Assembly (NCBI GenBank): GCA_001936135.1
Contig: CP012822.1
Coordinates: forward strand, 1 to 64,000
Source of the DNA: Saccharomycopsis fibuligera x Saccharomycopsis cf. fibuligera
Lineage: Eukaryota > Ascomycota > Saccharomycetes > Ascoideales > Saccharomycopsidaceae
Length of the DNA stretch: 64,000 nt
Reading direction: 5' to 3'
A program made the translations under genes and the position numbers. Positions 53,913 through 64,000 of the stretch are shown one piece after another. Below the pieces are notes generated by a model, which did not search any database, was not told the origin of the DNA, and saw only the letters and a program-made list of their open reading frames with translations. Numbering within the stretch: position 1 is the stretch's first letter; every line of letters starts with the position of its first letter.

Positions 53913-56900
53913 ATGTCGGAGTACCATCTAAAGATCTCCAACATCCACTGCGGTGAATGTATTACATCATTGAATTCATTATTTTCCAATCTTCTTGACC
54001 CCGCTAAGAGTCAATCTTACAGCATTAATAATAATAGCACAGTAACGCTTCGAGTGCCTCAGCTTGACGCAAAGTTAACAAAGAAAATCATTGGCGGCAT
54101 TCAGGCTTTAGGATTTGATGTCATAGGTAGTGACTCGCATGAAATTCAGCAGCTCCAGCTGCAACTTGAACAACAGCTGCATAATCAAAATCACCGAAGA
54201 TCTGGAATATATCCTCATGGATTGGATTTTGTTGCAAGACAACTCAGCGATAGATTATTTCATTTTGCAAACAAAACAAAGACTAAAAAGAAGAATGCTG
54301 AGCGTGAAAGCCACTTGAAGTTCTGCAAAGCATGTCAAGAGCAGGCAGCAGAAGATTCCAAAAAAAATACTAATTCTACAGCTTCGTCATTAACACTTTC
54401 CAATGGAAAAATCAATGAACACAACAACAACGACAACGACAAGAAAAGGCCCCAGATTGTGGTATCTTCACCAACGCAATTCAGAGCCCTTTTCAAAATT
54501 GATGGTATGACATGTGCTCTGTGCACCAATACTATCCAAGAAGCTATTGTTAAAGTGTTAAAAACTAACTCTCATAATTATGAAGTTGACAAGATTTTGA
54601 TGCAGGATGCCAAACAGTTGATCAATATTAACATTCTTGATGGTACTAGTAGTGTTATAGTTTCAAACAAACAGCTCACTAATGCTGTAGTTGAAGCAGT
54701 GAATAATTCAGGCTACGATTGCAAATTGGTGGATATTCAACCAATTGAGTCGTCTCAATTGCAAGTTCAGCATAAAGTAACGGCCATCATTAGTGGCATG
54801 TCATGCGTTAGCTGCTCTAATACTATTGCTAATGCCGTCAAGCCTTTACCATTTGTTGATGATGTTGCTATTAGTCACATGTCAAAAACTGGTGTTTTCA
54901 TCTTGAATAATAATGATCAAGCTAACGTCTCTCAAATATGCACAGTTGTGGAAGATGCTGGTTATGATATTGAGATTCAAAGTGTTGAAAAACTTCTGGT
55001 CAATGTGTTCAAATCTCAAGACCCTAAAAGAACTATTTTGTTAAAGATATCTGGCATGTACTGCAAGGATTGCCCTAAAAGAGTTTTGGCTTGCTTGAGT
55101 GATAAAAGTCAACTCACTGTTGATGATAAAACTAGCGCTGCGTTTTCCGTGACTAACCCATTCATCAAGTTCACTTATACACCAAATTTGGGAAATAATA
55201 GTGATGATGGTAGTGAAATCACTACTGTAAGATCAATCATCAATGATGTTCAATCAGTTAGCTCTTCTTTCAAAATTGAGCTAGTTAAGGCGAAATCTCT
55301 TAATGAAGAATTGATCCAGTCAACAATGAGGGAAATCAAGCATTACTTGATTAGACTTTCACTTACATTTCTTATTGCAATACCTACTTTTGTCATTGGT
55401 ATCGTCCCAATGTCACTTCTCAAAAGCGGTGACCCGTTCAAAAAATGGGCTCATGAAGCAATAATTGCTGGTAGAATTTCTAGGCTTGACTGGATATTGT
55501 TCTTTTTGGCAACTCCAGTTTATTTTTTTATTGATTATGTTTTCCATAGGAAAGCATTTTTGGAGGTCAGAACAATTTGGCGCAGTGGGTCTTATAAACA
55601 GAAATTACTCAAATTTGGTAGCATGAATTTATTGATTTCTCTTGGTACTACCGTTTCTTATTTTGCCAGTATCACTCAAATGGCTCTTGCTGGTGCTGAT
55701 TCATCAAAAGCTTCCCATTCTGGTACTATGACTGGTGACACTAATTCATATTTTGACTCAGTGGTATTTCTTACCTTTTTTATTTTGATTGGTAAAACTT
55801 TGGAAAGTATCTCCAAATACAAAACAAATCAGTCAATTACTAATTTGAATAACCTCAAACTCAATAAAGCACATTTGATTTCTGACGACCAAGAGTCTGA
55901 AGTTGATGTTCAATTATTAGAAGTAGGTGACCTAATCAAAGTGTACCCCGGGCAATCACCTCCTGTTGACGCTATAATCATCGAAAATAGCTCTAAGTTC
56001 GATGAGAACAGCCTTACTGGAGAATCCACACCCATTGAGCGCAAGCCTGGCGATCAAATTTTTGCTGGTACCATCAACGTTGGATCCACAGCAATAACTT
56101 GCAAAGTTGCTTCATTAACTGGTGATTCTTTATTGGACCAAATCATCAGAATAGTTAGAGATGGACAAATGTCCAAGGCCACAGAATCACAACTTGAATC
56201 CACTATTGATACTTTGATGGGATATTTTGTACCCACTATTGTTTTTTTGGCCATTATCACTTGGATAGTTTGGCTTGGATTAGGTTATGGGGGTAGTTTA
56301 CCTCATACGTATCTTGATTCAAGTTATGGTGGTTGGGCATACTGGTCATTGGAATTTGCCATTGCAGTTTTTGTTATCGCTTGTCCATGTGGCATTGGAC
56401 TAGTGGCACCAACTGCGCTATTTACAGGCAGTGGTATCGCGGCAAGAAATGGAATTTTGGCTAGAGGTAGTACGGGCTCAGGATTCCAAGAGGCTTCGAG
56501 AGTTAATGTCATTTGCTTTGACAAGACTGGTACTCTTACTAAAGGTGGTAATCCAAAAGTAGTTGGCTATGAAACAATCAATAATGCCCTGCTAAAACAT
56601 AGCCTAGCAATTACTAGAGACTTGGAGTCCAATTCCAATCACCCATTATCAAAAGGTATCAAGGGCTTTATTGAGGAATTTTGCAAAAAGCAACAAATTA
56701 CTTTGAATGATGGTGCTATTAGCATTCAGGCCACTGAAATTTCTGGAAAAGGGGTCTATGGTAAGTACCCAGATGGAAAAGAATGTATTGCCGGGAATGA
56801 AAAGTTATTATCGCAGTATAGTGGACAATTAACTGCTGGGCAATTAGAACAGCTTAGCAGATGGAAAAACGAAGCAAAAAGCGTTGTCATATTGGCGGTG

Positions 56901-57599
56901 AAGGAAAAGGAGGAGGCCCAGTTTGTTCCATGGATGCTATATGCCATTAGAGATGAGGTCAGAGAAGAAGCAGCAATGGTTATTGAGACATTGCAGCAAA
57001 AACAGCAAGTTGAATGTTGGATGATATCTGGAGACAACGAGCTTACTGCGAAGGCAGTGGCTAGGGAAGTTGGTATTAAGGAGTCAAATGTTATTTCTGA
57101 AGTATTACCAGAAGAAAAATTAAATAAGATTAAGTACTTAAAATCAACTCTCTTCATTAACGATGATGATGGTAATAACAAGAAGAAAAAGGATGTTACT
57201 ATTGCAATGGTTGGTGACGGGATTAATGATGCTCCTGCATTAGCTGTGGCTGATGTGGGTATTGCATTGGCTTCAGGATCAGAACTTGCTGTAACATCAG
57301 CAGATTTCATCCTTTTGAATAAGAAGTACCCATTGTTGTCAATTTTGACAATGTTGAAGCTTTCAAAAAAAGTATTTAGAAGAATTAAGTTTAGTTTTGG
57401 CTGGGCAATTGTGTATAATGTTGTGGGGATTCCCATTGCTGCAGGAGTTGTGTTTCCTTCTCATCATTTTCGATTATCACCAATTTGGGCCAGTGCAGCA
57501 ATGGCAGCTAGTTCTGTTAGTGTTGTTTTGAGTGGTTTAGCATTGAACTTGTTCAAAGTCCCCAAGGAAGTGGCGCGGTTTCAAAAACCTGTCAACTGA
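53913..57599 (+). CDS. CCC2: copper-transporting P1B-type ATPase Ccc2
   Basis: The ATG is at 53913 (1,228 residues); the frame extends two codons further but without an ATG. It pumps copper into the late Golgi for loading onto Fet3-type ferroxidases. Four N-terminal CxxC metal-binding motifs: HCGEC (12-16), GMTCALC (198-204), GMSCVSC (295-301) and GMYCKDC (381-387). The core has TGES, CPCG (from about 824), DKTGT (phosphorylated Asp about 870), the NHPLSKG HP motif and GDGINDAPAL. S. cerevisiae Ccc2 has two CxxC motifs and 1,004 residues; the longer N-terminus resembles Candida forms. The CTG at 54519 makes the second motif GMTCASC if CUG is Ser, the usual form. The link to iron uptake matches the FRP1/CFEM locus. 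Confidence 0.95.
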   Translation: MSEYHLKISNIHCGECITSLNSLFSNLLDPAKSQSYSINNNSTVTLRVPQLDAKLTKKIIGGIQALGFDVIGSDSHEIQQLQLQLEQQLHNQNHRRSGIYPHGLDFVARQLSDRLFHFANKTKTKKKNAERESHLKFCKACQEQAAEDSKKNTNSTASSLTLSNGKINEHNNNDNDKKRPQIVVSSPTQFRALFKIDGMTCALCTNTIQEAIVKVLKTNSHNYEVDKILMQDAKQLININILDGTSSVIVSNKQLTNAVVEAVNNSGYDCKLVDIQPIESSQLQVQHKVTAIISGMSCVSCSNTIANAVKPLPFVDDVAISHMSKTGVFILNNNDQANVSQICTVVEDAGYDIEIQSVEKLLVNVFKSQDPKRTILLKISGMYCKDCPKRVLACLSDKSQLTVDDKTSAAFSVTNPFIKFTYTPNLGNNSDDGSEITTVRSIINDVQSVSSSFKIELVKAKSLNEELIQSTMREIKHYLIRLSLTFLIAIPTFVIGIVPMSLLKSGDPFKKWAHEAIIAGRISRLDWILFFLATPVYFFIDYVFHRKAFLEVRTIWRSGSYKQKLLKFGSMNLLISLGTTVSYFASITQMALAGADSSKASHSGTMTGDTNSYFDSVVFLTFFILIGKTLESISKYKTNQSITNLNNLKLNKAHLISDDQESEVDVQLLEVGDLIKVYPGQSPPVDAIIIENSSKFDENSLTGESTPIERKPGDQIFAGTINVGSTAITCKVASLTGDSLLDQIIRIVRDGQMSKATESQLESTIDTLMGYFVPTIVFLAIITWIVWLGLGYGGSLPHTYLDSSYGGWAYWSLEFAIAVFVIACPCGIGLVAPTALFTGSGIAARNGILARGSTGSGFQEASRVNVICFDKTGTLTKGGNPKVVGYETINNALLKHSLAITRDLESNSNHPLSKGIKGFIEEFCKKQQITLNDGAISIQATEISGKGVYGKYPDGKECIAGNEKLLSQYSGQLTAGQLEQLSRWKNEAKSVVILAVKEKEEAQFVPWMLYAIRDEVREEAAMVIETLQQKQQVECWMISGDNELTAKAVAREVGIKESNVISEVLPEEKLNKIKYLKSTLFINDDDGNNKKKKDVTIAMVGDGINDAPALAVADVGIALASGSELAVTSADFILLNKKYPLLSILTMLKLSKKVFRRIKFSFGWAIVYNVVGIPIAAGVVFPSHHFRLSPIWASAAMAASSVSVVLSGLALNLFKVPKEVARFQKPVN

Positions 57600-59021
57600 G
57601 TGTTAGTGATGCTGTTGGTATAATTATTGATGAAAAGGTTTACACTAAGCGTATTGCAACCAGACCTCTGCGGTTAATACATTTTGAAATCAAATTTCAA
57701 AGTTTTCATTGTTTGCTGACTTTCTAATCATGTATTTTTTTTTCTCTTTCTTTAATAACATCATGTTTGAATACTTATGTCTCCTTTCTTCTAATTGTAC
57801 TGTTTCTTTGTAAAGTTGTATGCTATAAGCGTTTTTTCGATGAGGAAATCATAACACCATTATTGATAATTACAGTCTTGTTTAGTTCGCGTTTGCTGTT
57901 AGAAGTTGCTTTTAAAATGGGGAAAACAGTATTCAATGTTTTCACCAGATGCTAGCAGTAGGTGCTGATTGTGTACTTAAACAATCATGCGTCAGTGACA
58001 CTAAGCTTATTTCGCAACCTATACTGGCCCAATTTTTCCTAGGCAAGGCTAATATAGACTGGAAAGTTATAAGCTATACAGAATAAACAAACCAAAAAGT
58101 ACGTACTAGCAACAATTGCACAAACTTGTATCTGAAAAGGTATTCTGTGTTTGTTAGGAAGTCAAGAATTTTTAAACAAATCAGTAGCCCAAATAATGTG
58201 TGACTAAAACCTTTCAAGAGCTTCCGTCTAAATTATACTATGGCTAGGAGAGTGAATATACCGAAGCAACACGCACAACATCACCAAGTATTTTGTAAGT
58301 TAAACGGTGCAAATATCTACGTTACTTTCTCTCCCAGTAATCAACACTGCGGCAAAAAATGCGAAGCAAAAGGTCATGGTCACTGAGACTTGAGTGTTGA
58401 CTTTAGTATTATATACAAAAAGTTACTGAAGTTCTTTCCGACAATTTTTTGCAAATTTAATCCTGTTACCCAAATGGGAATATAAAAAGTGTAGATCGGT
58501 CTAAGCATCTGTCTGCAAAAAATCTTTAAAACCTAGACCTGTGTTGTTTGTACTTATATATGGCAGTTGCAAAAAGCACAACTAGATTTTTTAATACGAC
58601 CTGATACGGCAACGCAAAGGTTTAATTACAGCAATAGAGTAATATTCGTTATTATTTACTAAAAACAAAAATTTTAGAAAACAGAAAAATACATTTAATG
58701 GGCTTTGGAGGAAACCAACTTAGCAAAAAGCCTATTTAGCAAAAAACCAATTTAGTAAGCTTATAGAAACAGAGTAGTACTGTCATCATGATACATGCGC
58801 TAGGAAACATACCCTTGCATATACAACCCAGGAGGTTACATAATTCAAAACATACCACAATTGCGGGTCACTGCAAAGATGCGGAATTCCAATCGGAAAC
58901 CAGTAAAAACTATTGAGGAAAAAACATGTTTTAAACACCGACAAGACTTCCATTAAAAGCAACATTCATTTTCCACTATAAAATTAAAAAATAACAACCA
59001 GAGTAGGAAGTCCTAAACAAT
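57600..59021. other. CCC2-HSP31 convergent intergenic region
   Basis: It is 1.4 kb and AT-rich. A frame at 57767-57955 begins with TTG and is not accepted. No RNA gene is seen. Confidence 0.5.
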
Positions 59022-59726
59022 TTAGGCTGACAAAGCCTTGACAGCTTTCTCAGCGGTAGAGGTTGCACTTTGTGGGTTCACACCAGTAACAAGCTTACCA
59101 TCAGCAACGGTAAAATCATCCCAAGGGCCATTTGGAGAAACGTACTGAGCCTTGGATTTTTTAGCAACAGTTGGGATGGTTTCAACATTGTACTTTTTGA
59201 TGGAACTGTCAGCACCAACCTGTTCTTCACCAATGTCAGTAAAGCCAGTGACTTGCTTACCTTCAATAAGGAACTTGTCACTATCCTTGACCTTCAAGTT
59301 GTCAAAGATAGCTGGACCGTGACAGACAGCAGAAATCACACCATTTTTAGCGTGGACTTCTTGGAAAAGTTTCTGCAAGTCCTTGTCCTTTGGGAAGTCA
59401 AAGATGGCAGCGTGACCACCAGCAGCAAAAGCAATGTCGTAGTCAGCTCCATTAGCTTCAGATGCCTTGATAACTTTCTTGATGTCTTTGCTGAATTGTG
59501 AGTTTTCATCGTGAAAAGCCTTTTTTTCTTCCTCACTCAACATTTGGTCAATGGATTTTGGGTCCCATTCAAATTCACCAGTTTCGGAGATAAAGTCAAC
59601 GTCAATGTTGTTCTTCTTGAAGACATCGTATGGGTGGAGAACTTCACTGACGAACACACCAGTGTTAGTTCCATCTGGGTAGAACGGACCGTGGTAGGAA
59701 GCGAGAGCAATAAAGGCTTTGGTCAT
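59022..59726 (-). CDS. HSP31: Hsp31-like glutathione-independent glyoxalase (DJ-1 family)
   Basis: The 234-residue DJ-1/PfpI-superfamily protein converts methylglyoxal to lactate without glutathione and protects against carbonyl and oxidative stress. The catalytic triad is visible: Glu28, Cys135 (in AVCHGPA) and His136, matching Glu30/Cys138/His139 of S. cerevisiae Hsp31. LIEGKQVTGFTDIGEEQ, GPWDDFTVADGKLVTGVNPQSA and SETGEFEWD follow the family. C. albicans names its orthologue GLX3. Codon use is strongly biased. TATATAAA and AGGGG stress elements precede the gene. Confidence 0.95.
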   Translation of the reverse strand: MTKAFIALASYHGPFYPDGTNTGVFVSEVLHPYDVFKKNNIDVDFISETGEFEWDPKSIDQMLSEEEKKAFHDENSQFSKDIKKVIKASEANGADYDIAFAAGGHAAIFDFPKDKDLQKLFQEVHAKNGVISAVCHGPAIFDNLKVKDSDKFLIEGKQVTGFTDIGEEQVGADSSIKKYNVETIPTVAKKSKAQYVSPNGPWDDFTVADGKLVTGVNPQSATSTAEKAVKALSA

Positions 59727-60060
59727 TGTGTGTAGTGGCTGTGGTGGCAGTAGTAGTAGTAGTGGCAGTAGTATGTGAATAAAATAATTGAGGATGTAGT
59801 GTAAAAAAGAAAAAGAACATTAAGTGAAGAAAGAGTAAAGGAGCAAGGAGTGAGTTATTTATATACCCAACAGGGGGAAGCGACTCCCATGTCGGTCGAG
59901 CCACGGATTTTCTTGCGGGTGGCAACTGCAATAAAGCCTCCCAAGCATACAGGGGAAAGCAAAATGTGTTTGCTATATTGGCTGTCGGAGATGGAAGTCG
60001 GAACTGCCCATACAACTGTTTAGTCATCATGAGGTTATAAGCTCGCTTAGTTAAATCCAT
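59727..60060 (-). promoter_or_regulatory. HSP31 promoter with TATA and STRE-like sites
   Basis: On the minus strand TATATAAA lies at 59865-59858, about 135 bp before the ATG. AGGGG/CCCCT stress-response cores lie at 59872-59877 and 59951-59955. The known stress induction of HSP31 fits, but binding is not shown. Confidence 0.5.
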
Positions 60061-61582
60061 TGGCTCTCAACGGCTACCAGCTGCTATTGCATGCATTCAC
60101 TACCTGAAATTCCATAACAATAGGGATCGTGAGAATAACAATAGGGACTAAAATGTGCCATCGACTCTATAAACAGGGCAATTCCCTCTTGCTGCAAAAA
60201 ACCGATTTGCCAACCACAAAACACCAGCTGCTCTACCCATATCAATCTTTATGTCCTGATTGAGCGGCTCTGCGATGTTGAGGTTGCAATCTGCTCAAAA
60301 GAAGTTGCCATTGCGCTAATTGAGTGCAGTAGCGTGCTGCATGGTAGTTCCATCAATTAGTCTCTTAATTAACCAATAAAGCGCCATTTACTATAACGGA
60401 TGTTACTAATTGTCCCGACATTCCAACGGGCTCAATAGCTAAGCCACAAGCTACGGAAACCGTTGAAACCAAAATCATGTTTTTATTATACAAAAGAGTA
60501 TCTTGCCCTTGCCTTGCAACCTGCAATCTGCGTCTGTTGTCATGAAGGGGGCAGTGGAGCCAGAGAGAAGATTCCATCACAGTACTTGCTGGCAGTTTCG
60601 CCAGTATCAATTAGTAAGCTGCCGCGCTATTAGTATCTTTATCTAGTAGACTGCAGAGTGCCCATGTATATGCAGAAATGTTTCTACCCTTCAAAATAAA
60701 CAAAGAAAAAAAAATAAAATAAAATAAAAACAACCAATAGCCTCCAAGAGGAAGAAAAGTAGTCTACAGTGCTTTTTGGAAACAATACCAATACACGTTC
60801 TTAAGACACTCTAAGAATTTTCCAGCTTTCCTGCGAGCTAACTAGCTGGTGTCCTCATTCAAAATCGTGACATGCTAATAATCATAAGTCACAATCGGTA
60901 TTTGGAATTGCGATGTCTATAAGAGCAAGTTGTGTCTTCTTTTAACCGGAAACCGACTCGCTTTCTTTTAATAAAAGATAGCTAGAATTCATTGGACCTT
61001 GCGATTGACTTGGGGACATACAGCGAAAAACTAGCAAGTTACTTCTGATACACCAAAACCGCACATACCGACTATCTGTTTATAAATTTAGCCATTATCG
61101 TTTGGCCTAGTTTGTAAAAGCCTGGGTTTTGCACAAAAAAGGGGTTGCCGTTACATCCAATCTAATTAACAGCCAAACTTCATAACACAGCCGCTTCTGT
61201 TTTTGCAGAGCCGAAGGGTTGTATTTAATCGCAGCTCCGGCAACGACTCTTCTGCAACGATTCCAGGTGTATAGCTCAACCAGGATGCTCTCTTCTACAT
61301 CACGATGATGGTCTTTAGTCAGGCAGAAGGAACACCTGGCTATTGCCCGGATCTATGGAATTACCGATAATAAAGATATGGCTTCACCTGCATTGCTCTT
61401 ACTGAATGCTTGTACTGCTTCTTTGCTGTGCTGCTATCAATTTCAGTGCCTTTATAAATTTCGGATGTGATACATCGCAGCGCCATGTATCATCATGTCC
61501 CAAAAATGCCAATAGAAACCATTACCTGCTTGGCACCATACTTTATCGCCTCGCTATATTCTTTATCGATACCAGCCACCAA
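60061..61582. other. gene-free region
   Basis: I see no gene. The frame at 60365-60610 resembles nothing and overlaps mixed-composition sequence. Confidence 0.45.
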
Positions 61583-61912
61583 TTACATATCCTTTTCCAA
61601 TGCCTCATCTTCTTCTGAGTATTTTCTCAACTCTGCCAACTTGGCAATAGCGTCACTAGTTGGCTCTTCGTCAGCCACAAATCCTTTGAATTGTATCTTA
61701 CGGCAATACACCTGAATCACCTTTATGCTGGTCACAATAAAATCTTGAAGCTCATAATGAAAATTGATACCTTCCTGCTTCCCAAGAGTAATAATCTGGA
61801 AATAGAAATCCACCGGATCCCAGTCTTGCCGCCTGGTACAGTCAAAATTGTCTATACGCTCTCTGTGAGATATCGTTACTGATTTCAAATTTTTAACTTT
61901 TTTGAGCCACAT
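61490..61912 (-). pseudogene. decayed reading frame, unknown family
   Basis: An ATG at 61912 opens 109 codons to a TAA at 61583. The amino-acid sequence looks coding: DWDPVDFYFQIITLGKQEG, FKGFVADEEPTSDAIAKL and AELRKYSEEDEALEKD. The same frame continues after the stop with LVAGIDKEYSEAIKYGAKQV, then MVSIGIFGT, to a TGA at about 61496. A protein-like continuation through a stop suggests a relic of a longer host gene rather than a complete small gene. I do not recognise the parent. A real short gene is possible. Confidence 0.4.
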
Positions 61913-64000
61913 CTTTGACTTTGTCGCCCTTGAGAGGACCAGTTAAATGTCATTGGATATCTTGTAGTAAGGTTTTAGGTTTTTCAATTAGCTGTCTTTC
62001 ATCTTTTATGGCAAAATTTCTTATGTTGTAGTTTTTAGAGACCTATTTTGCTCGTTGACTTATTTTAATTTTGGCATTTCCGCAACTAGTGCTGGGGCAA
62101 CACAAGTTTCTGGCTACTTTCTTCATTACAGCTAGCAGTAGTGGCACTCACAAGATTCTCTGACAATGAACTTGTAGTAGGTTACATTTTGCTTTTTTTC
62201 CTGGAGCAGCAGAGATAAGGGTTACGTGTGCAAGCAAAAGCTGAATTTCAATCAAAAACAGCATGAAAGTAACGGTTCAACGTGAGCTTAGGTGATAGCT
62301 ATACTGAAGTTTTTTGAAAGGAAGTGGGGAATTAGAAGCCTCTGGAACAATAGGAAAACTGATGCTTTTTTTTTTTTTACTAAAATTTGCACAACTTTCT
62401 AACATTTCCTTACAAACTGGAGGTTACAACTCTCATATCCAAAAGACTAGAGAAAATTTCTCTTGCAATACATGTGCTTACCATAGCGACAGACTGTCCC
62501 CCCTGCCTAATGACTCGCTTTCATACCTGGTGGGCTTCCCATATCGATGTTGGCGACTCCGGCTCAGGATTTTCTCGTAATACTCTTGCAGCTGCATGCT
62601 TGTGCAGCTATTATTTGTTTCACTACAATTTGTTTAGTGTGAAGATCAGCCACTAGTGCAGCAATCGATGGATGATCACATACTGAGAAAAAAATATGAC
62701 AAGACTTATTTTATTCCGTGTTTTCCATTAAATGCATTCATGCACAACCCCGGGAAGCGCTGTGACTTGATATTATACCTAAGATTTGATTGAAAATGAA
62801 CTCAATTTGTGCTTGTCTTGGGGTAAAAACACCATTATAGAGCCGTAGTTTGTACAGATACAACCGAAGATCTTACCGTAACTCAGGCTTTGCCAAGAGT
62901 AAATGTAGTTTTCTATTTCGGAAATTTATAAAGAGCTCGCAAAATTGAATACATGTATGGAGAGTGACTTTCAAAGATATTACAAAGTAAATAATATTTG
63001 AAATACCATTTGTTTCATTGAGCTCTCTCTAACAACACACCTCTTAAGCATAGCTTCTTTGTAAAAACAAATGCCCTCCAAGATATCTTCCATAACGTTT
63101 TCTTGTTTTCTTAGACGATGTGCAAGGCATAAATTGAAAAACACTTGTAGAAATACAGGTCTCTTAATTGTGCATATAGAATAACAAGTACATCTTCCCA
63201 AATAGCCGATAATAACAAACAAAGAATAACAAAAGGCAACGCTGTTATTTGGGTGGTGGTTGTTATATTAGAAGTTCTAGTTACGAGCTCAATAAGTGTT
63301 GCAAGTTTTGATCACTGCGGTGCGGGCTTCAGCATAAGCTGACAGCTCTGTAAATTCAGGAAGTTGTACAGGATATGCGCTATAGTAACACCGAATATTT
63401 CAAGGATGTTGTCAAGGGATACTAGATAGCTTACAAAACAATTCACTAGAGTATGATAAAACAGCACGGTGTGAAAACAAATGTGGTTCTAAGCAGAAGG
63501 AGTTAGCTTTGAATCTGATTAGACTTTCTACAATGAATGTCGATGTAGTGTTTAGGCATAATCGGCTGCTCTTCTCTAATACAATAGCCGGAAACAGCCT
63601 AATCTTTATCCTGTGCCCATAGTACCACCTGTTCCAAATGAGATATAGCGACTGTGCCCAACAACGGCTGTGCCCAATTAGTAGCTTATCTCTTATGAGG
63701 TCAACGAAACTACCATCAAGGATTTATCTTTGTAATAATCTCAGCATCATCACCATTAGATCAATATTTTGTACAAGGTTTATTCTGTATATGCATAAAT
63801 TGAAGTAGTTCTACCAGCAATTCCATACTACTAAATATCAGCGGTATTAAACATTTGTGTGTATTTGCTATGTACATAATATTGTGTAGTTCATCAAAAG
63901 AAAAAATATAATTCTAATTATGCACCAACTCTTTGATGGATTTTATACCAACACATGGCTCAAAAGCTTTCAACTTAGAGCCGAAGTCCAATGTCACGTT
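61913..64000. other. gene-free right end of the window
   Basis: Frames at 62314-62656 and 62980-63222 are short and weak; the latter starts only with TTG. The Glu/Lys-rich piece ENVMEDILEGICFYKEAM (about 63.05-63.11 kb) may be another relic. No tRNA-like B-box context was seen. Confidence 0.4.

Noticed and set aside
1-64000. CRISPR arrays, prokaryotic operons, rRNA genes and intact mobile elements
   Set aside because: The window is clearly yeast nuclear DNA, and I saw no direct-repeat/spacer arrays, rRNA sequence or transposon with terminal repeats.

Overview
The window is the left end of a budding-yeast chromosome. It opens with 4.6 uniform copies of an 11-nt telomere-like repeat. Genes are compact, few have introns, and the spliceosomal signals are of yeast type (GTATGT donors, TACTAAC-like branch points). 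Several rare CTG codons fall where the protein family has Ser or Thr rather than Leu: CTG at 54519 inside a GMTCxxC metal-binding motif of CCC2, and CTG at 29029 at the Thr position of the alpha-tubulin PPTVVP segment. This points to the CUG-Ser clade (Candida/Lodderomyces/Debaryomyces relatives). The divergent CFEM - ferric-reductase-related pair, known from Candida albicans as PGA7-FRP1, agrees with that. I cannot name the species.

Layout. 1-51 telomere repeat. 52-7967 gene-free subtelomere, strongly pyrimidine-rich on the + strand, with a degenerate tandem array of about 130-nt units (about 1.14-3.45 kb); some units contain an embedded telomere-like box. 7968-18245 surface and uptake genes: OPT oligopeptide transporter, CFEM GPI protein and FRP1-like reductase (divergent), a second Cys-rich GPI protein, and a small single-pass membrane protein. 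19460-29286 housekeeping genes: SLX9, TOM20, MLC1, FAA2-type acyl-CoA synthetase, TUB1. 29287-38231 an 8.9-kb interval with no credible gene and clearly higher GC than the genes around it, ending at RME1 (38232-40109). 42294-50493 SEC12, an unknown membrane protein, MED20, KAE1 and a hexose transporter. 50494-53912 another GC-richer intergenic stretch, shared upstream region of the hexose transporter and CCC2. 53913-57599 CCC2 copper ATPase. 59022-59726 HSP31/GLX3. 59727-64000 gene-poor, with one decayed-looking ORF.

How genes work together. The CFEM protein and the FRP reductase probably form a haem-iron uptake module. CCC2 would load copper into the secretory-pathway multicopper oxidase of high-affinity iron uptake, so two unlinked loci here serve iron nutrition. 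SLX9/TOM20 and SEC12/unknown share divergent promoters. Three genes (SLX9, MLC1, MED20) needed a short first exon to be rebuilt from the sequence; in SLX9 and MLC1 that exon is the ATG alone.

The most unusual observations are: the 11-nt telomere repeat and its echo inside the subtelomeric array and in the CCC2 promoter; a related TAGGGGTGT motif in three promoters; the GC-rich 8.9-kb gene desert upstream of RME1; a hidden small membrane-protein reading frame at about 22.1 kb that needs a 1-nt shift; and a 102-nt multi-arm foldback downstream of RME1.
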